Shown here in pieces: positions 32,225 through 43,213 of a stretch of DNA of 64,000 nt. The position numbers and the translations under genes are program-made. Position 1 is the stretch's first letter; each line of letters begins with the position of its first letter. The DNA is from Diphasiastrum complanatum (Eukaryota; Streptophyta; Lycopodiopsida; Lycopodiales; Lycopodiaceae): contig CM055104.1 of assembly GCA_029204225.1 (NCBI GenBank), positions 24,753,285 through 24,817,284 of the forward strand, in the 5' to 3' direction. The notes under the pieces are model-generated. The model made no database searches. It saw only the letters and a program-made list of their open reading frames with translations, and had not been told where the DNA came from.

Positions 32225-32771
32225 CACTACAAGAAAAGATGGCAAAAATTGTGAAAAAAAAATTTCTGCATTTTTTTTTGGTCAAAATTGCGGAAAGCCA
32301 AAAAATTGCGAAAAAAATTCTGCAATTTATAGCGTTATGGCAAAAATTGCAAAAAATTGTCCGCAATTTCTACCGTCATGGTAAAAATTGCGGAAAAAAT
32401 AGGGAAAACTTCTGTAAATTTTTGTCGTCATCACAAAAATTGTGGAAAAAAGTGCGGAAAAGATTTTTTGTAATTTTTTGGCCATGGCCAAAATTGCAGA
32501 AAATGTTTCATTGGTAGAAATTGCAGAAAACATTGCAGAAAATTTTCTGCAATTTTTTCCATCGTCGTGAAAATTGCAGACAAAATTGCGGAAACAAATT
32601 TTTGCAATATTTAGGCCATGGCAGAAATTGAGAAAAACTTCTCCGCGGTAGAAATTGCAGAAAGTTTTTCGCAATTTCTCCCATTGTGGTAGAAATTGCA
32701 GACAAAATTACAGAAATTTTTTTTTTGCAATTTTTTGGCCTTGGCAGAAATTGCAGAACTCATATAAAGAT

Positions 32772-32884
<113 letters not shown>

Positions 32885-32960
32885 TATGTAGAGCGAGAGT
32901 GTCATGGCAGAAAATGCAGAAACAATTGCCATGGTAGAAATTGGGATTGTGTGGTAGTAA

Positions 32961-33299
32961 CAACACTTTCTATTGCCATTTCTTTTGTGTCTTTTAATAG
33001 AAGTTATTCAATATAGGATTTTAAGATTGGTGCATTATATATAAGCGCATATGCATAATGCAAATGATCAGTTGCATCTATAGTACACAAACACATGCCA
33101 TATGGATTAAACTTTACACATAGCTACGTACATTAGTGTTTGAAAATATGCATGTACTGGATCTATACGAGTTTTGACAACATGTGGGTTGTTGAAAAAA
33201 ACTTTATGATTGCACAATGTGCTAACATTACTAGAATTAATAGAGAAAATAGTTTCAAATTTCTTAGATAAAATAGTTACACATATATCTGCAAAGTAC
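32961..33299. other. Unassigned CACTA interior
   Basis: AT-rich sequence between the subterminal repeats and the transposase C-terminus. No coding motif seen; it probably corresponds to 3' untranslated or intron DNA of the CACTA gene. Confidence 0.4.
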
Positions 33300-33339
33300 A
33301 TTTCGAGATCCCTCTGTCTTTAAATCATTACTACTTTGG

Positions 33340-33960
33340 GGATCTTGTGAGGAGATCGATAACATGTCCTTTAGCAATATCCACATGAGATGTACATTCC
33401 TCTTCATCCATGATAAGATCTATTGATGTCGTTCAAAAGTCCTTGACCAATGAAAAATCCATGACATTATTCCCATCCTTACCATCACGTCTTTCCCTAG
33501 CATAATAATGCAATACAACATTCCAATTCGTTGCCATCGGGTCCTGGACATAAAACACTTGTTGCACATGCTCAGGCATAACAAATGGCTGATCTTCCAT
33601 GCTAGTTTGTCAGAGTGTTTTTGTTACATCTATCAAGCAAAAACCATTGTTGTCCATCCTCATACTTGCATGCTTTCTAACTATATTTGGTTTCACCCAT
33701 TTACCATAAAGAAGAATAATTGAATTGAGACCATATTCAATTTTTTTTATAATATGCACATATACGTGTGTGTTTGTGTCTATAAATATATTTTTGAAAA
33801 TGAAACATAAATTTGATGTTCAAATGTAATGATGAAACTCGAAATTTTGTCTTGCATTGATTAAAGAAAACTAGAGCACCTGTACATTTGAAGAAGGCAT
33901 GGTATCAATGGAAAAGGTCTTAATACTTTTTGTGGTATTTTTCTCTTTCCTTCCTTCCAT
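33340..33960 (-). pseudogene. CACTA transposase C-terminal block (copy 2)
   Basis: Minus-strand residues LYGKWVKPNIVRKHASMRMD, FCLIDVTKTL, a stop, then PFVMPEHVQQVFYVQDPMAT and NWNVVLHYYARERRD match the DUF4216 end of plant CACTA transposases (..PF.LASQ..QVFYV.DP....W.VV). Further upstream (about 33935-33870) PQKVLRPFPLIPCLLQMYRC matches a conserved block that lies just before the catalytic region (K.LRYFPL.PRLQRLF). The several hundred residues that should separate these blocks, including the DDE region, are missing. Confidence 0.8.
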
Positions 33961-34420
33961 CAACTAGCCCCGCAAATAGGACATGAATCCAATATAGAAT
34001 GCTCCCCACGATATAATATGCAGTCATTAACACATGCATGAGTGCTATTATAGTGCAACCCAAGATCTTTGATCATTTTTTTTGCTTGGTATGTTGATGG
34101 TGAAAGCTCGTTTTCTAATGGCAAAATGTCTTTCTTCAAAAGAAGTAGCAACTCATCCATGCTTGCTTGTGACCAACCATGTACCACCTTAAGATTGTAA
34201 AGTAACAACGTTGCTGAAAGCTTGCTAACTTTACATCCTGTGTATAAGGGTTCACTTGCATTATCCATAAGGTTTTCAAATTCCAAGTTATAATTATCTG
34301 TTGGTTGGTCATCTTCCATATGTTGGTCTTGCATAGATGGTTTGATGTCCTCAAAATCCACACTAAATGTTGTGTGTCTAGGTGCTTCTTCTTGATCTAG
34401 TGAATCATCCAGCTTGCCAG
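33960..34420 (-). pseudogene. CACTA transposase N-terminal block (copy 2)
   Basis: The frame 34361-33960 reads ASEPLYTGCKVSKLSATLLL, YNLKVVHGWSQASMDELLLL, NELSPSTYQAKKMIKDLGLH and HACVNDCILYRGEH, followed by CPICGAS. This is the canonical start of plant CACTA transposases, with an acidic leader before it. A stop right after the CPIC block and a frame change lead into the PQKVLRPFPL block. It is likely driven from the right, towards the terminus at 32225. Confidence 0.9.
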
Positions 34421-34433
34421 TACAACCAATAAA

Positions 34434-34502
34434 TTATCAAATGTATTTTGTATCGTCCTTTGTAACTACACATCAAAGGATGATACAAAATACATTTGAT
34501 AA
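34434..34502. repeat. Perfect-like hairpin, 29-bp arms
   Basis: Left arm 34434-34462 and right arm 34474-34502 are reverse complements with a single mismatch. They are separated by an 11-bp loop (34463-34473). Arms begin TTATCAAATGTATTTTG. It lies just upstream of the CACTA transposase start. It may be a recent inverted duplication or a foldback element. Confidence 0.9.
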
Positions 34503-35176
34503 TATTAGTGGTTGATTTTCTTTTTACTCCATAAAAAAAAAAATCAATACTTTTATAAAAGATGTAAAAAACCTAAAAAAATATGCCTACCAACATAAAC
34601 ACCTCAAGGTCAAGATTAACTACATAAGTACAAAATGAGAAACTTTTGATTGTCTTAACTACATATCTAGTTAAAAAGTTGTTAGAAATAAATGCTCCAC
34701 CCTCTGGTACTGCATGGTTCCGACTAGCTCACACTATAACCCCCCCATTATGAGGAGAAGGCATAAGAGCAGTTGGGTACCTAGTCTGGGGGAGATTGCC
34801 TCCCCCTAGATGGGGTCCAAGGGCATCGTGCCCTAGCGGGGGTTCGGGGGCAGCACCATTGTACCTATGATATGACTTATATGCGTAAGGAAAATATGAT
34901 GTTTGTGAGGAAAATCCTATTTCATAGAATTTCGTATGAAGATGCTAGATGTGAGACAATGATTATAGATATATGTAAGTACCAGGTGTATCTTCAAGTT
35001 TTTCCTTTCCTCGTTCTTCCATTCCACTGACAGGTGCATTCTCTTGAAATGTAGAATCTCCACCCAAATTGTGATAACACCTTGTTGAGTTGAAATAACA
35101 ATTCAAGAAAAGTCGATTTGTTACAACATTATGAGAATACCTACGCTGCACGACCCAGTTATTTTTTAGACAGCGT
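34503..35176. other. Unassigned, with GC-rich patch
   Basis: No gene. At 34738-34860 a GC-rich patch with CCTCCCCCTAGATGGGG and a CGGGGGTTCGGGGGCAGC phrase stands out from AT-rich surroundings. I recall similar wording in plant LTRs but cannot assign it. Confidence 0.35.
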
Positions 35177-35310
35177 CTATTAAGTTCTGGTTATCGACTA
35201 TATGGTCAATGCTAGCAGCGTCTACTATAGCGTCGATTTTCAAAATGTAATAAACACTATGGTTGATGCTGCTAGCGTTGACCACAGAGTCAATTACCAG
35301 AACTTAATAG
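35177..35310. repeat. Foldback element with 43-bp arms
   Basis: Arms 35177-35219 and 35268-35310 are inverted repeats matching at 38 of 43 positions by my count, separated by 48 bp. The spacer and arms contain GCTAGCAGCGTCTAC and ATAGCGTCGATTTTC words. No flanking duplication is evident. It may be a small foldback transposon or a subterminal piece of a CACTA-like element. Confidence 0.82.
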
Positions 35311-35429
35311 AGTGGCGCATCGCAGTTTCTTCCCATTTCTATTTTCAATTTTTGAGCTTGAGGAGGAGGATATTTTTGCGCCTAGTGGTGGTGCTATTCT
35401 CTATGGCTCTTCTAATGATGCTTGATCAT

Positions 35430-35740
35430 TCTTATGCTTTTTTGTCACAGCCAAAGCTCTCTACCTTTTCACCATAGCCAGGGCTTGGAGAAAAAAATGA
35501 GCATTGGACAAAAAGGTGAGCCCCATAGCCAGCATTCAAAAGTTTACTAGTTTTTCTTTGATACATTTGTGTTTATTGTTGTTTATGTTCTTTTGTCACA
35601 GACAAAGCTCTTTACCTTCTTACCATAGCCAGGGCTTGAGCAAAAAGTTGAGCATTGGACACAAAGGTAAGCACCATAGCCATCATTCAAAAGTTTACTT
35701 GTTTTGCTTTGTTACATTTGTGTTTATTGTTGTTTATGTT
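35430..35740 (+). repeat. Tandem exon-like cassettes A and B
   Basis: Two tandem units of period 151. Each has a pyrimidine-rich run ending TTTTGTCACAG, a 65-bp core (35451-35515 and 35602-35666), then a splice-donor-like GGTGAG or GGTAAG at exactly the same place. The cores share CCATAGCCAGGGCTTG and GAGCATTGGACA. They have no conserved open frame. The layout mimics duplicated exons with conserved acceptor and donor sites. Confidence 0.75.
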
Positions 35741-36035
35741 CTTTTCTCTCTCTCATTGACACTTTTTGTTTTTTTTTTCATCAAAGTTAAAGCTTTTCAA
35801 AAGCTTTCAAAAGCTTGAGGTAAAGCTATTTAAAAGCTTGTAAACCTTTTCAAGGAGAGCATAAGAAAGCTTCTCAAAGGGAGTAAAGCTATTTAAAAGA
35901 GTGTAAAACTTGGAGTAGGGCTTGGAGTAAAGTAAGTTTTTTGAAAACCTTGATGGCTCTCTATCCTTTTTATCTCTCTTATTGACACTCTTTTGTTTCC
36001 CTTTCATTAGAGTTAAAGCAGTCTGAGTAAAGCTT

Positions 36036-36036
<1 letters not shown>
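35741..36036 (+). repeat. Degenerate AAGCTTT-rich cassette
   Basis: Contains CTCATTGACACTTTTTG and CTTATTGACACTCTTTTG at 35753 and 35975, repeated AAAGCTTTTCAAAAGCTT words and GGGCTTGGAGTAAAG, linking it to the cassettes on both sides. No coding frame. Confidence 0.5.

Positions 36037-36103
<67 letters not shown>
36037..36103 (+). repeat. (CT)n microsatellite
   Basis: Pure CT tract of about 67 bp that opens tandem cassette D. Confidence 0.98.
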
Positions 36104-36640
<537 letters not shown>

Positions 36641-37986
36641 AACTTGATAAAGATAAACGTTTTAAAATCATGAAAACAAGTAAGACAGTTGAAAAGAGCT
36701 TTAGTGTTTAGAGTTTAGATCAAAGGACTTATAGAGTCTACATGAGGACATGATATAAAGAGATTTAGGGTAAAAGATTGAAGTTATTTGGCCTTCGAAA
36801 GCTATACAGATCATCTCTGACAATGGTACACCCTTATCACTTTTTTGTTCTCAATACAAATTTGAGTAAGCTTATTTTTCTTGTTCAAACATAATTTTCC
36901 TTTCATGATGTAAATATTGGCTCGAGCTTTGCTCTTGAATGCAGAAATCAGATTTTGAAGAGTTTTGAAGTCTTCAGCTATCAATTTTCTTGGAAGTTGC
37001 AGCATAACAAGTGCAACATTTTATACGATTTTGATCGTAATATTATTGAAGGCCTAAATTGTCTTTATAGTTTTTATTTTAAGAGATTGTATAAGACACT
37101 TGACATGATGTATTCTAACAGGAAATTTGAGATGCAATCGAGCCTTGTATTTACCCTATTGCGTATGAGAAATTTTTCTCTCTTTTGGTCCATTTGATTA
37201 GGTGGTTTGTTGCTTTAATTTTGGATTGAAATCCTTTAATTGTATAAACTATAAGTGATCGATATCTGTAGGCTATCAAAGAGTTGTTCCAAATATTTGC
37301 AATAGAGATAGTTTGTATGTATACTTGAATATGGAACTGTGATTGTTGGATTCCTTACACAGAGATATTGTACATGTTGAGCAAAAAGGGGTTCAATCTG
37401 AGTCCTTATAACTAGCTGCCTTCTAGCATAAGAACAACTTAACAACTACAAAAACAAAGAAGAACTTTTTTATATTACAAATTATGGAAAGATATTCTAT
37501 AAAGATTCCCATAAGTTGAAGACTCACCTGGCTATCAGACAAGACAAACGACATTCTTTGCTAAATTTACCCATATGCCAAAGACCAGATTGCAAAATTT
37601 CTCTCTAATTTGAAGGACTATGAGGAGGATGGAGTTACAACATGAATGTGAAAGGAGATGTCCTTCAAATCAAATAAGCATTCCACAGTTCGGCCTTTCG
37701 CTTTAGCATAATTGTGGTAGTAGATATCTTTGTCATGTCTAATAGTTGGGTGAAACTTTTATTTATATGAAATTCTCTAGAATAACTTTCTATGTCTAGA
37801 GTTCAATCATAGATTCTTCTATTTTTCTATAGTCCATGCTAATACTCCAAGTTTTCGTTTAGACTAGATCTATCTTTAGGCTGAAATTTAGCTCTATGCT
37901 TGTGTTTGTGTTTAGGGACTTTATATTTAGTGAAGACTTTTAAGTATCACCAAGATTTTAGTTCATTTGTAAATTTAGATCGACTA
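36641..37986. other. Unassigned region left of copia G
   Basis: No gene or element edge recognised. A few codons near 36812 resemble IISDNGT of integrase but the match is too short to call. The last 150 bp have a loose resemblance to 42300-42540 on the far side of copia G. Confidence 0.35.
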
Positions 37987-38302
37987 TGTTTAGCTTAAGT
38001 CAATAGCATTCCATTTTTAACAATGTTTTCGAGTTTTTACTATCTATGTAACAGTTTACATGAGTGCCAGTTTAACGGCACATGTAAAGTCGGGACACGC
38101 GTCTCGTAACAAGAACCAAACTGCCATGCAATAGTGGTACCCCAGAAAAATTAGATTGTATAGATGTACTCTTAAGTCTTTTTGTCAATACAGTTCAAAT
38201 AGTGTTCTCTTGGGTTGTGGTGTGATCTCTCTTTCTGGTTATCTATGTAATTGTTGATTGCTTGCAAATTAGCTAACTATACTGCTAGTAAGATCCTTGA
38301 CA
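37987..38302 (+). repeat. Copia G 5' LTR
   Basis: Starts TGTTTAGCTTAAG and ends GATCCTTGACA directly before a primer site. It matches 41940-42265 through TTTAACGGCACATGT, GTGTTCTCTTGGGTTGTGGT and ATTAGCTAACTATACTGCTA. A GGGACACGCGTC word replaces the GGACACGTGTCC palindrome of copia B. Confidence 0.88.
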
Positions 38303-38314
38303 TGGTATCAGAGC
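38303..38314 (+). other. Copia G primer binding site
   Basis: TGGTATCAGAGC abuts the LTR terminal CA with no spacer; perfect match to the initiator Met-tRNA primer site. Confidence 0.93.
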
Positions 38315-39320
38315 TTGCGAGTGAAGCAGTTCAATTTTAGCTGGGAGCCAAATTTTGGGAAAATTTGAAAAACCGTCTATGGTTAGTTATTCATGCAAAT
38401 CGTTTGCATGTGCAGAAGAATTGAGGCTTCGGTATAAGCTATTGGCTTGATTCGACGGCAAAACTAAAATTGTCAAATTTTTAAATTGATTGAAGCAAGC
38501 AGAGGTTGCTTGCATTCAATTATGCATCAATCGTTAAGCCGTAAATTCGAACAAAGTCTTAGCAGTGGGGCAACCTATAGAGATTGTTGTTTTGTCCCAA
38601 GAATCTCTGAGACAATTGTAAAACAATCAAGAAGAACTTTTTTCTTTCACAGCTAGGGTTTGGAGGCAAAAGATATTGGATCTTTCTCTAAAGTGCATCG
38701 TTTCTTGAGCTATCAGTGGCTAATGGAGGGTGCAAGGATTGGCCTACAAGCAGTCACGACCAGCCATGGTAAAAATGTGTCGCTAGATCTATGAGGAGTA
38801 AGGCGATAATCACCACTTTAAAACCCTTGGAGGAAGAGCATAACAAGGAGGAGGAGAAGGAGCCCTTGCTGAGCTGGTGCACGGCCAGTGAGGGGGTGCA
38901 TCTTCAAAGTGAAACATAGTGTATTTCCTACAAAGGCCCATAATGTTTAGTCTATTTTTTCATTTAAGGCTGTTTAAAAGCAAAAATACTTCAAATTAGG
39001 GGCAAAAAAAAATTGTACCCTGCAAGTACTACTTCTCCAAGACATAATGATCACCATATCACGGGGAGAAAGTGCCTCAAGGGGCAAATCATACCAGTTT
39101 AGGGGAAGGTAGCTGCCGATCTCACATTGGAGCGTTATTTGAAAATTCCACGAAATTTGGTGCGCTAGGCCAAATTAAGTGGTAGGAGGGCTTGAAACGT
39201 TTTTGGTCATACTTTAAAGTTGACTATTAGAATTTTTGATTGCTCTATAAGCTTGTCATTGGGCCTTATTAAGGTGCTATAGGAGCAATTTTTGGCAAAA
39301 TTGCAGGATTAGAGAAATCC
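38315..39320 (+). other. Copia G leader
   Basis: About 1 kb between primer site and gag with no long open frame. This is long for a copia leader. It has no recognisable inserted element. Confidence 0.5.
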
Positions 39321-39570
39321 GTGCTTGGAGAAGCCAACAAATTGGATGGAGTATTCAATTACAACATTTGGAAACTGAAAATGAAAAGTATTTTTATGGA
39401 AAAGGAGTTGTGGGACATTGTTACTGGGGTGGAGCAACGGCCAACTACAACTCCAACCGATATTCGCGCATTTGACAAAAGGGCAAAGAAGGCCTTATCT
39501 TTGATAAATTTGTCAGTCAAGGACCATGTCATTGCCCATATTAGTAAGGCTGTTGTTAAAGAAAACCCGG
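39321..39570 (+). pseudogene. Copia G gag N-terminus
   Basis: Reads KLDGVFNYNIWKLKMKSIFM, EKELWDIVTGVEQRP and RAFDKRAKKALSLINLSVKD, then HVIAHISKAVV. This is the standard plant copia gag start (L.G.NY..WK..M...L....LW..V). Similarity stops near 39565 where foreign sequence begins; gag resumes near 40430. Confidence 0.88.
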
Positions 39571-40400
39571 ATGAAATTCGATTCCGCCTGCTGGCTACTA
39601 CCTGCTATAACAGATCTACAATCCTTCAAAGTGTAGACAGACACTATTGACCTACGTTTAATTGTTTAAGCATTCAATAAGATGAACCAGTGTGGGGAAT
39701 GATGAATATACAGCTGATTATGAACAAACAACAATCAGACATCAAAGCATTCGAGATCATTCAACATGTGCATTACACCTACTATATTATCAATGATCCT
39801 CTTTTTTGAGAGCGTTTTCGTGACAAACCCACACAGCGCGTCGGTGCGAGAGATATTAGGCCTCTCACAAATAATATTAGGTCTCTCGCTTACTAGAGGA
39901 CTTGTTGGACATTGGCTTTAGTAACACTATACTTAGCTCAGGTTGACACTCAACCAATTGACAATCCAACTTGATGTTCAACCAATTCTCTCATCTTCAA
40001 TCTAATTATATAGATGGAAAGAGAAAGGGTTTAATCTAATCTGAGATTACAAGAACGACTGATTAAGCACATTCCAATGGTATTGAGATTGACTTCAACA
40101 TCATCCATAGAGGAGGGAAATCCTTCTGGTACTTTCTTGATTTTCTTTTTACTTGGAGCGTGAAGATCCGTCGCCTTTCGGTCTTCGAGTCTTCTTCGCC
40201 TCTGTGTCTTGTTTGACCTTCGGCTTGGCCTTTGAGCTCCTTTGGTCTTTGAACATTTAACCTTCGTCTTTGGTGTCTTTTAGTCATTGAACAACTGGCC
40301 TTCACCTTCGAGTGCCTTTTACTTGAAACCATTATGTGGTGGTTATGGACTGAGAAAGTCTTCGCCTGTGGGCAGCTCCCTTGTATTTCTGTAGGCTCGA
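39571..40400. mobile_element. Unidentified insert in copia G gag
   Basis: About 0.8 kb of non-gag sequence interrupts gag. It includes repeated CCTTCG/CTTCGCCT words (40165-40370) and a duplicated ATATTAGGYCTCTCRC near 39865 and 39885. No terminal repeats or target duplication were found, so its nature is open. Confidence 0.45.
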
Positions 40401-40429
40401 AAACATAGTTTCAAATGTCAAACCCTCTC

Positions 40430-40920
40430 GAATGATGTTTTTGAGGACCAAATTCATAGGTGTTTGCATGGAAGAGAATGAAGGGATAGGGTCCTATTTT
40501 ACGTGAATCAAAGAATTACGAGACCAACTCACAACTATTGGAGAACCAATAAGAGATGCTAAGTTTGTCCACACAACTATGAATGACTTGTCCAAAAATT
40601 TCCAAATGTTTGCAAGTGACATTGAGGGAGAGGCTACCAAAGTTCAAGAATCTTCACGGTATCCTATTACAGGAGGATAGAGACAAGAAGTAGTGAAATC
40701 TCGACAACACCCTCATCAGAACAACAAGCAATGCTTGCCAAAGGGAAGCATAAGTACAAGAAGCAACCCAAGAAATTAAATGTGGAGGATGATGATCAAG
40801 GATCCACATCTGGCAAGAAGAAGAAAGACAAGTGTTTTTATTGCCAAAAGCCTGGACATTGGGCAAGAGATTGCTGCAAGAAGAAGATGGACATCAAGAA
40901 GGACAAAGTGAAGTAGTTGA
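40430..40920 (+). pseudogene. Copia G gag C-terminus with zinc knuckle
   Basis: Pieces read FLRTKFIGVCMEENEGIGSY, IKELRDQLTTIGEPI and NDLSKNF, then a Lys-rich stretch with CFYCQKPGHWARDCCKKKMD. The CCHC knuckle is intact. At least two stops and a frameshift precede it. Confidence 0.87.
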
Positions 40921-40999
40921 CCAATCTTGTTGAGGAAGAGAATGGTAGTGACATTGAAGATCAAAGCACAACACATGCATGACATATTAGAATTACAAC

Positions 41000-41300
41000 A
41001 ATACACATTGGTATGTTGACTCAGGAGCAACAAGACACATGACCGACGACAAATCAAGGTTCAAAACCCTAGAGCTTACCAACGATGGAGATAGAGTTGC
41101 TCATGCGAATGGCGATGAGTGCCAAATTCATGGAGTTGGTGCAGTGCCTATTCAATTTCTTGATGGACATGTGAATGTAAGTGAAAATGTGTTGTATCTT
41201 CTTGGCCTTCAAAAAATTCTATTATTTGTTAGTATAATGATAGATTATAAGTTGAAGGTGGAGTTCAACAACAAGAAATGCCAGATCAAGCCTTGTGAAA
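41000..41300 (+). pseudogene. Copia G protease
   Basis: In the frame of 41039 the upstream codons read YVDSGATRHMTDDKSRFKTL (intact DSGA), then VAHANGDECQIHGVGAVPIQ and VLYLLGLQKILLFVSIMIDY, KVEFNNKKC. The frame breaks near 41295, where the pre-integrase region continues in another frame. Confidence 0.87.
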
Positions 41301-41912
41301 CAAGGTTTCAAGGTGATTACTGATGGCTTTAGAAATAAAACTTGTGGTTTGTACAAGCTAAATGCTATTGTTTCGAAGTGCAATGCATTAGCATCAACAT
41401 CTATATCACAAAGTGATTTATGGCATAGACATTTGGGGCATCTGAACTTCAAAAGCTTGAGGCTGCTTCACAAGCGCAAGATGGTAACAGGCCTACCAAG
41501 CTTGGATGACAAAGAAGAGTCCATTTGTGAAGGGTGCGTGCTAGGCAAGTTACACAAGGAGAAGTTTAATAAAGAAGGAGCAACAAGGGAAAAATGAGTA
41601 CTTGAACTAGTGCACTCTGATCAATGTGGACCAATGAGGGTAATGTCTATTGGTGGTGCATTTTATTTCTTAACCTTTATTGATGATTACTCATGAAAGA
41701 CGTAGATGTACATGGTTACACATTTGGATGTTTCAAAAACTTCAAAGCATTGGTGAAGAATTTGTCAGGTGTGAAGGTCAAGGTACTTAGATCTGATCGT
41801 GGTGGTGAGATCGATCCACAACTTTGATTGATTTTTGCAAAAAACATGAGTTTGCACAGGTTGATATACCTCAGCAAAACGGGGTAGCTGAAAGGAATAA
41901 TCATACCGTATG
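41295..41912 (+). pseudogene. Copia G integrase, cut after the catalytic Glu
   Basis: Reads SDLWHRHLGHLNFKSLRLLH, CEGCVLGKLHKEKF (zinc-binding region), a TGA, then [26 protein letters not shown] with a stop, VLRSDRGGE and QQNGVAERNNHTV. The Asp, Asp and Glu positions are kept. Directly after HTV the text jumps to CTAGGGCTTAAGGGAGAG, the polypurine region, so the rest of integrase, RT and RNase H have been deleted. Confidence 0.9.
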
Positions 41913-41927
41913 AAAGATAAACTAGGG

Positions 41928-41939
41928 CTTAAGGGAGAG
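41928..41939 (+). other. Copia G polypurine tract
   Basis: CTTAAGGGAGAG directly before TGTTAGACTAAG, the start of the 3' LTR. Confidence 0.8.
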
Positions 41940-42265
41940 TGTTAGACTAAGTAAGCCCAAGTTTCTCTTACAATTCCATGACTTTTAAGTTTTAACAATG
42001 TTTTTGAATTTTTACTGTCTGTGTAATAGTTTGCATGAGTGCCAATTTAACGGCACATGTATAAGAGTAAAGTTGGGACACACGTCCTGTAACGGGGACT
42101 GAACTGCCATGCAGCGGTACCCCACAAAAATTAGACTGTATATATGTACTCTTAAGTTCAAATAGTGTTCTCTTGGGTTGTGGTGTGATCTCTCTTTGTA
42201 GTCATCTGTGTGATTGTTGATTGCTTAAAAATTAGCTAACTATACTGCTAGTAAGATCCTTGACA
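41940..42265 (+). repeat. Copia G 3' LTR
   Basis: 326 bp from TGTTAGACTAAG to ATCCTTGACA, matching 37987-38302. TATATATG near 42139 is a plausible TATA box. The 5 bp on either side of the element (GACTA and TTAGG) do not match, so no target duplication is visible. Confidence 0.9.
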
Positions 42266-42655
42266 TTAGGATATGTTGTTTTCCTTTACTTCTAGACTGA
42301 TGTCTCATAGAATGCAACTATTTGAAACCTATGCTTCATTCTATGGATGTTTTTGTCTATATTTAGGATTTAAGATTTGGGGTAAACTTACTGAAGTATG
42401 TGTATGTTTCTACATAATATAAGTAATAAAGTCTAGGTGTACGTTCAAGTCTAAGTGTAATAGAAGTAATAAAGTTGGTATAGATTCAAGTTTAGATTAA
42501 ATTTATGTTTACATTTAGGTTTTTGTTGTGAATGAGTGATAGCTTATTGGTATCCTAAGGCAATCGGAAAAACAGAAGGGCGTCATGCTGTTATGATGGG
42601 AACCCAATGTCGACCCAAAATGTGATGACATTTGTTTTGGGACTTTGACATCAAA
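42266..42655. other. Unassigned spacer
   Basis: AT-rich text with recurrent TAAGTCTAGGT / AAGTTTAGATT words, resembling the inverted wording at 46740-47040. No gene. Confidence 0.4.
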
Positions 42656-43213
42656 TATAGTAATCTTATAGTTAGCTTTACATTTGACTCCATAGATGTA
42701 TCACAAGATTTTGCATCTACCATATGAAAGTTCTTTAGAATAGAATTAGCATACTTCTCTTGACTTATGAAAGTAGATTGAGAAGATCTAATCACTTCTA
42801 TTCCTAAAATGTAATGCAAATGACCAAGATCATGCACCTCCACCTCCTTTTTGAGAACACTCTTGATATAATCAACATCTTGATTGTTTCCACCACTCAA
42901 AATGATATCATCCACATAGATTAGCAAGATAGTAATATCATTTCTAGAAAATCTAAAATATAATGAATGATCATACTCACTCATAATAGAATTTTGAGAG
43001 AGTAAAAATGTGTTAAGCTTGGCATACCAACTCCTTGGTGCTTGCTTAATACCATACAAACTCTTTTGTAGAAGACACACCTGATTTGGCTTTGTAGCTC
43101 TCAGGTTGCTCCATGTACACTTCCTCCTCAAGATCACCATTCAAGAATGCATTTGTCCATTTTCCATAGATCCCATCCAAAAAGACTAGCAAAAGAGATG
43201 ATGACCCGAATGC
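42656..43213 (-). pseudogene. Copia H reverse transcriptase, truncated
   Basis: The frame from 43140 reads NQVCLLQKSLYGIKQAPRSW, YAKLNTFLLSQNSI, LLIYVDDIILSGGNNQDVDY (intact YVDD), VHDLGHLHYILGIEVIRSSQ and NILKNFHMVDAKSCDTSMES. It stops matching at about 42656, before the RNase H domain. The AFLNG...EEEVYMEQPE region is frameshifted near 43140. Confidence 0.9.

Noticed and set aside
32019-32366. A single 115-residue protein on the minus strand
   Set aside because: It is an accidental read-through. The first 46 residues are CACTA terminal DNA and the rest is copia RNase H, with a clean element border at 32224-32225.
36790-36835. Integrase scrap suggested by IISDNGT
   Set aside because: Only about ten codons match and no flanking integrase motif is present.
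37982-42270. Target site duplication for copia G
   Set aside because: Flanking 5-mers GACTA and TTAGG do not match; either the LTR edge is off by a few bases or a later rearrangement removed one side.
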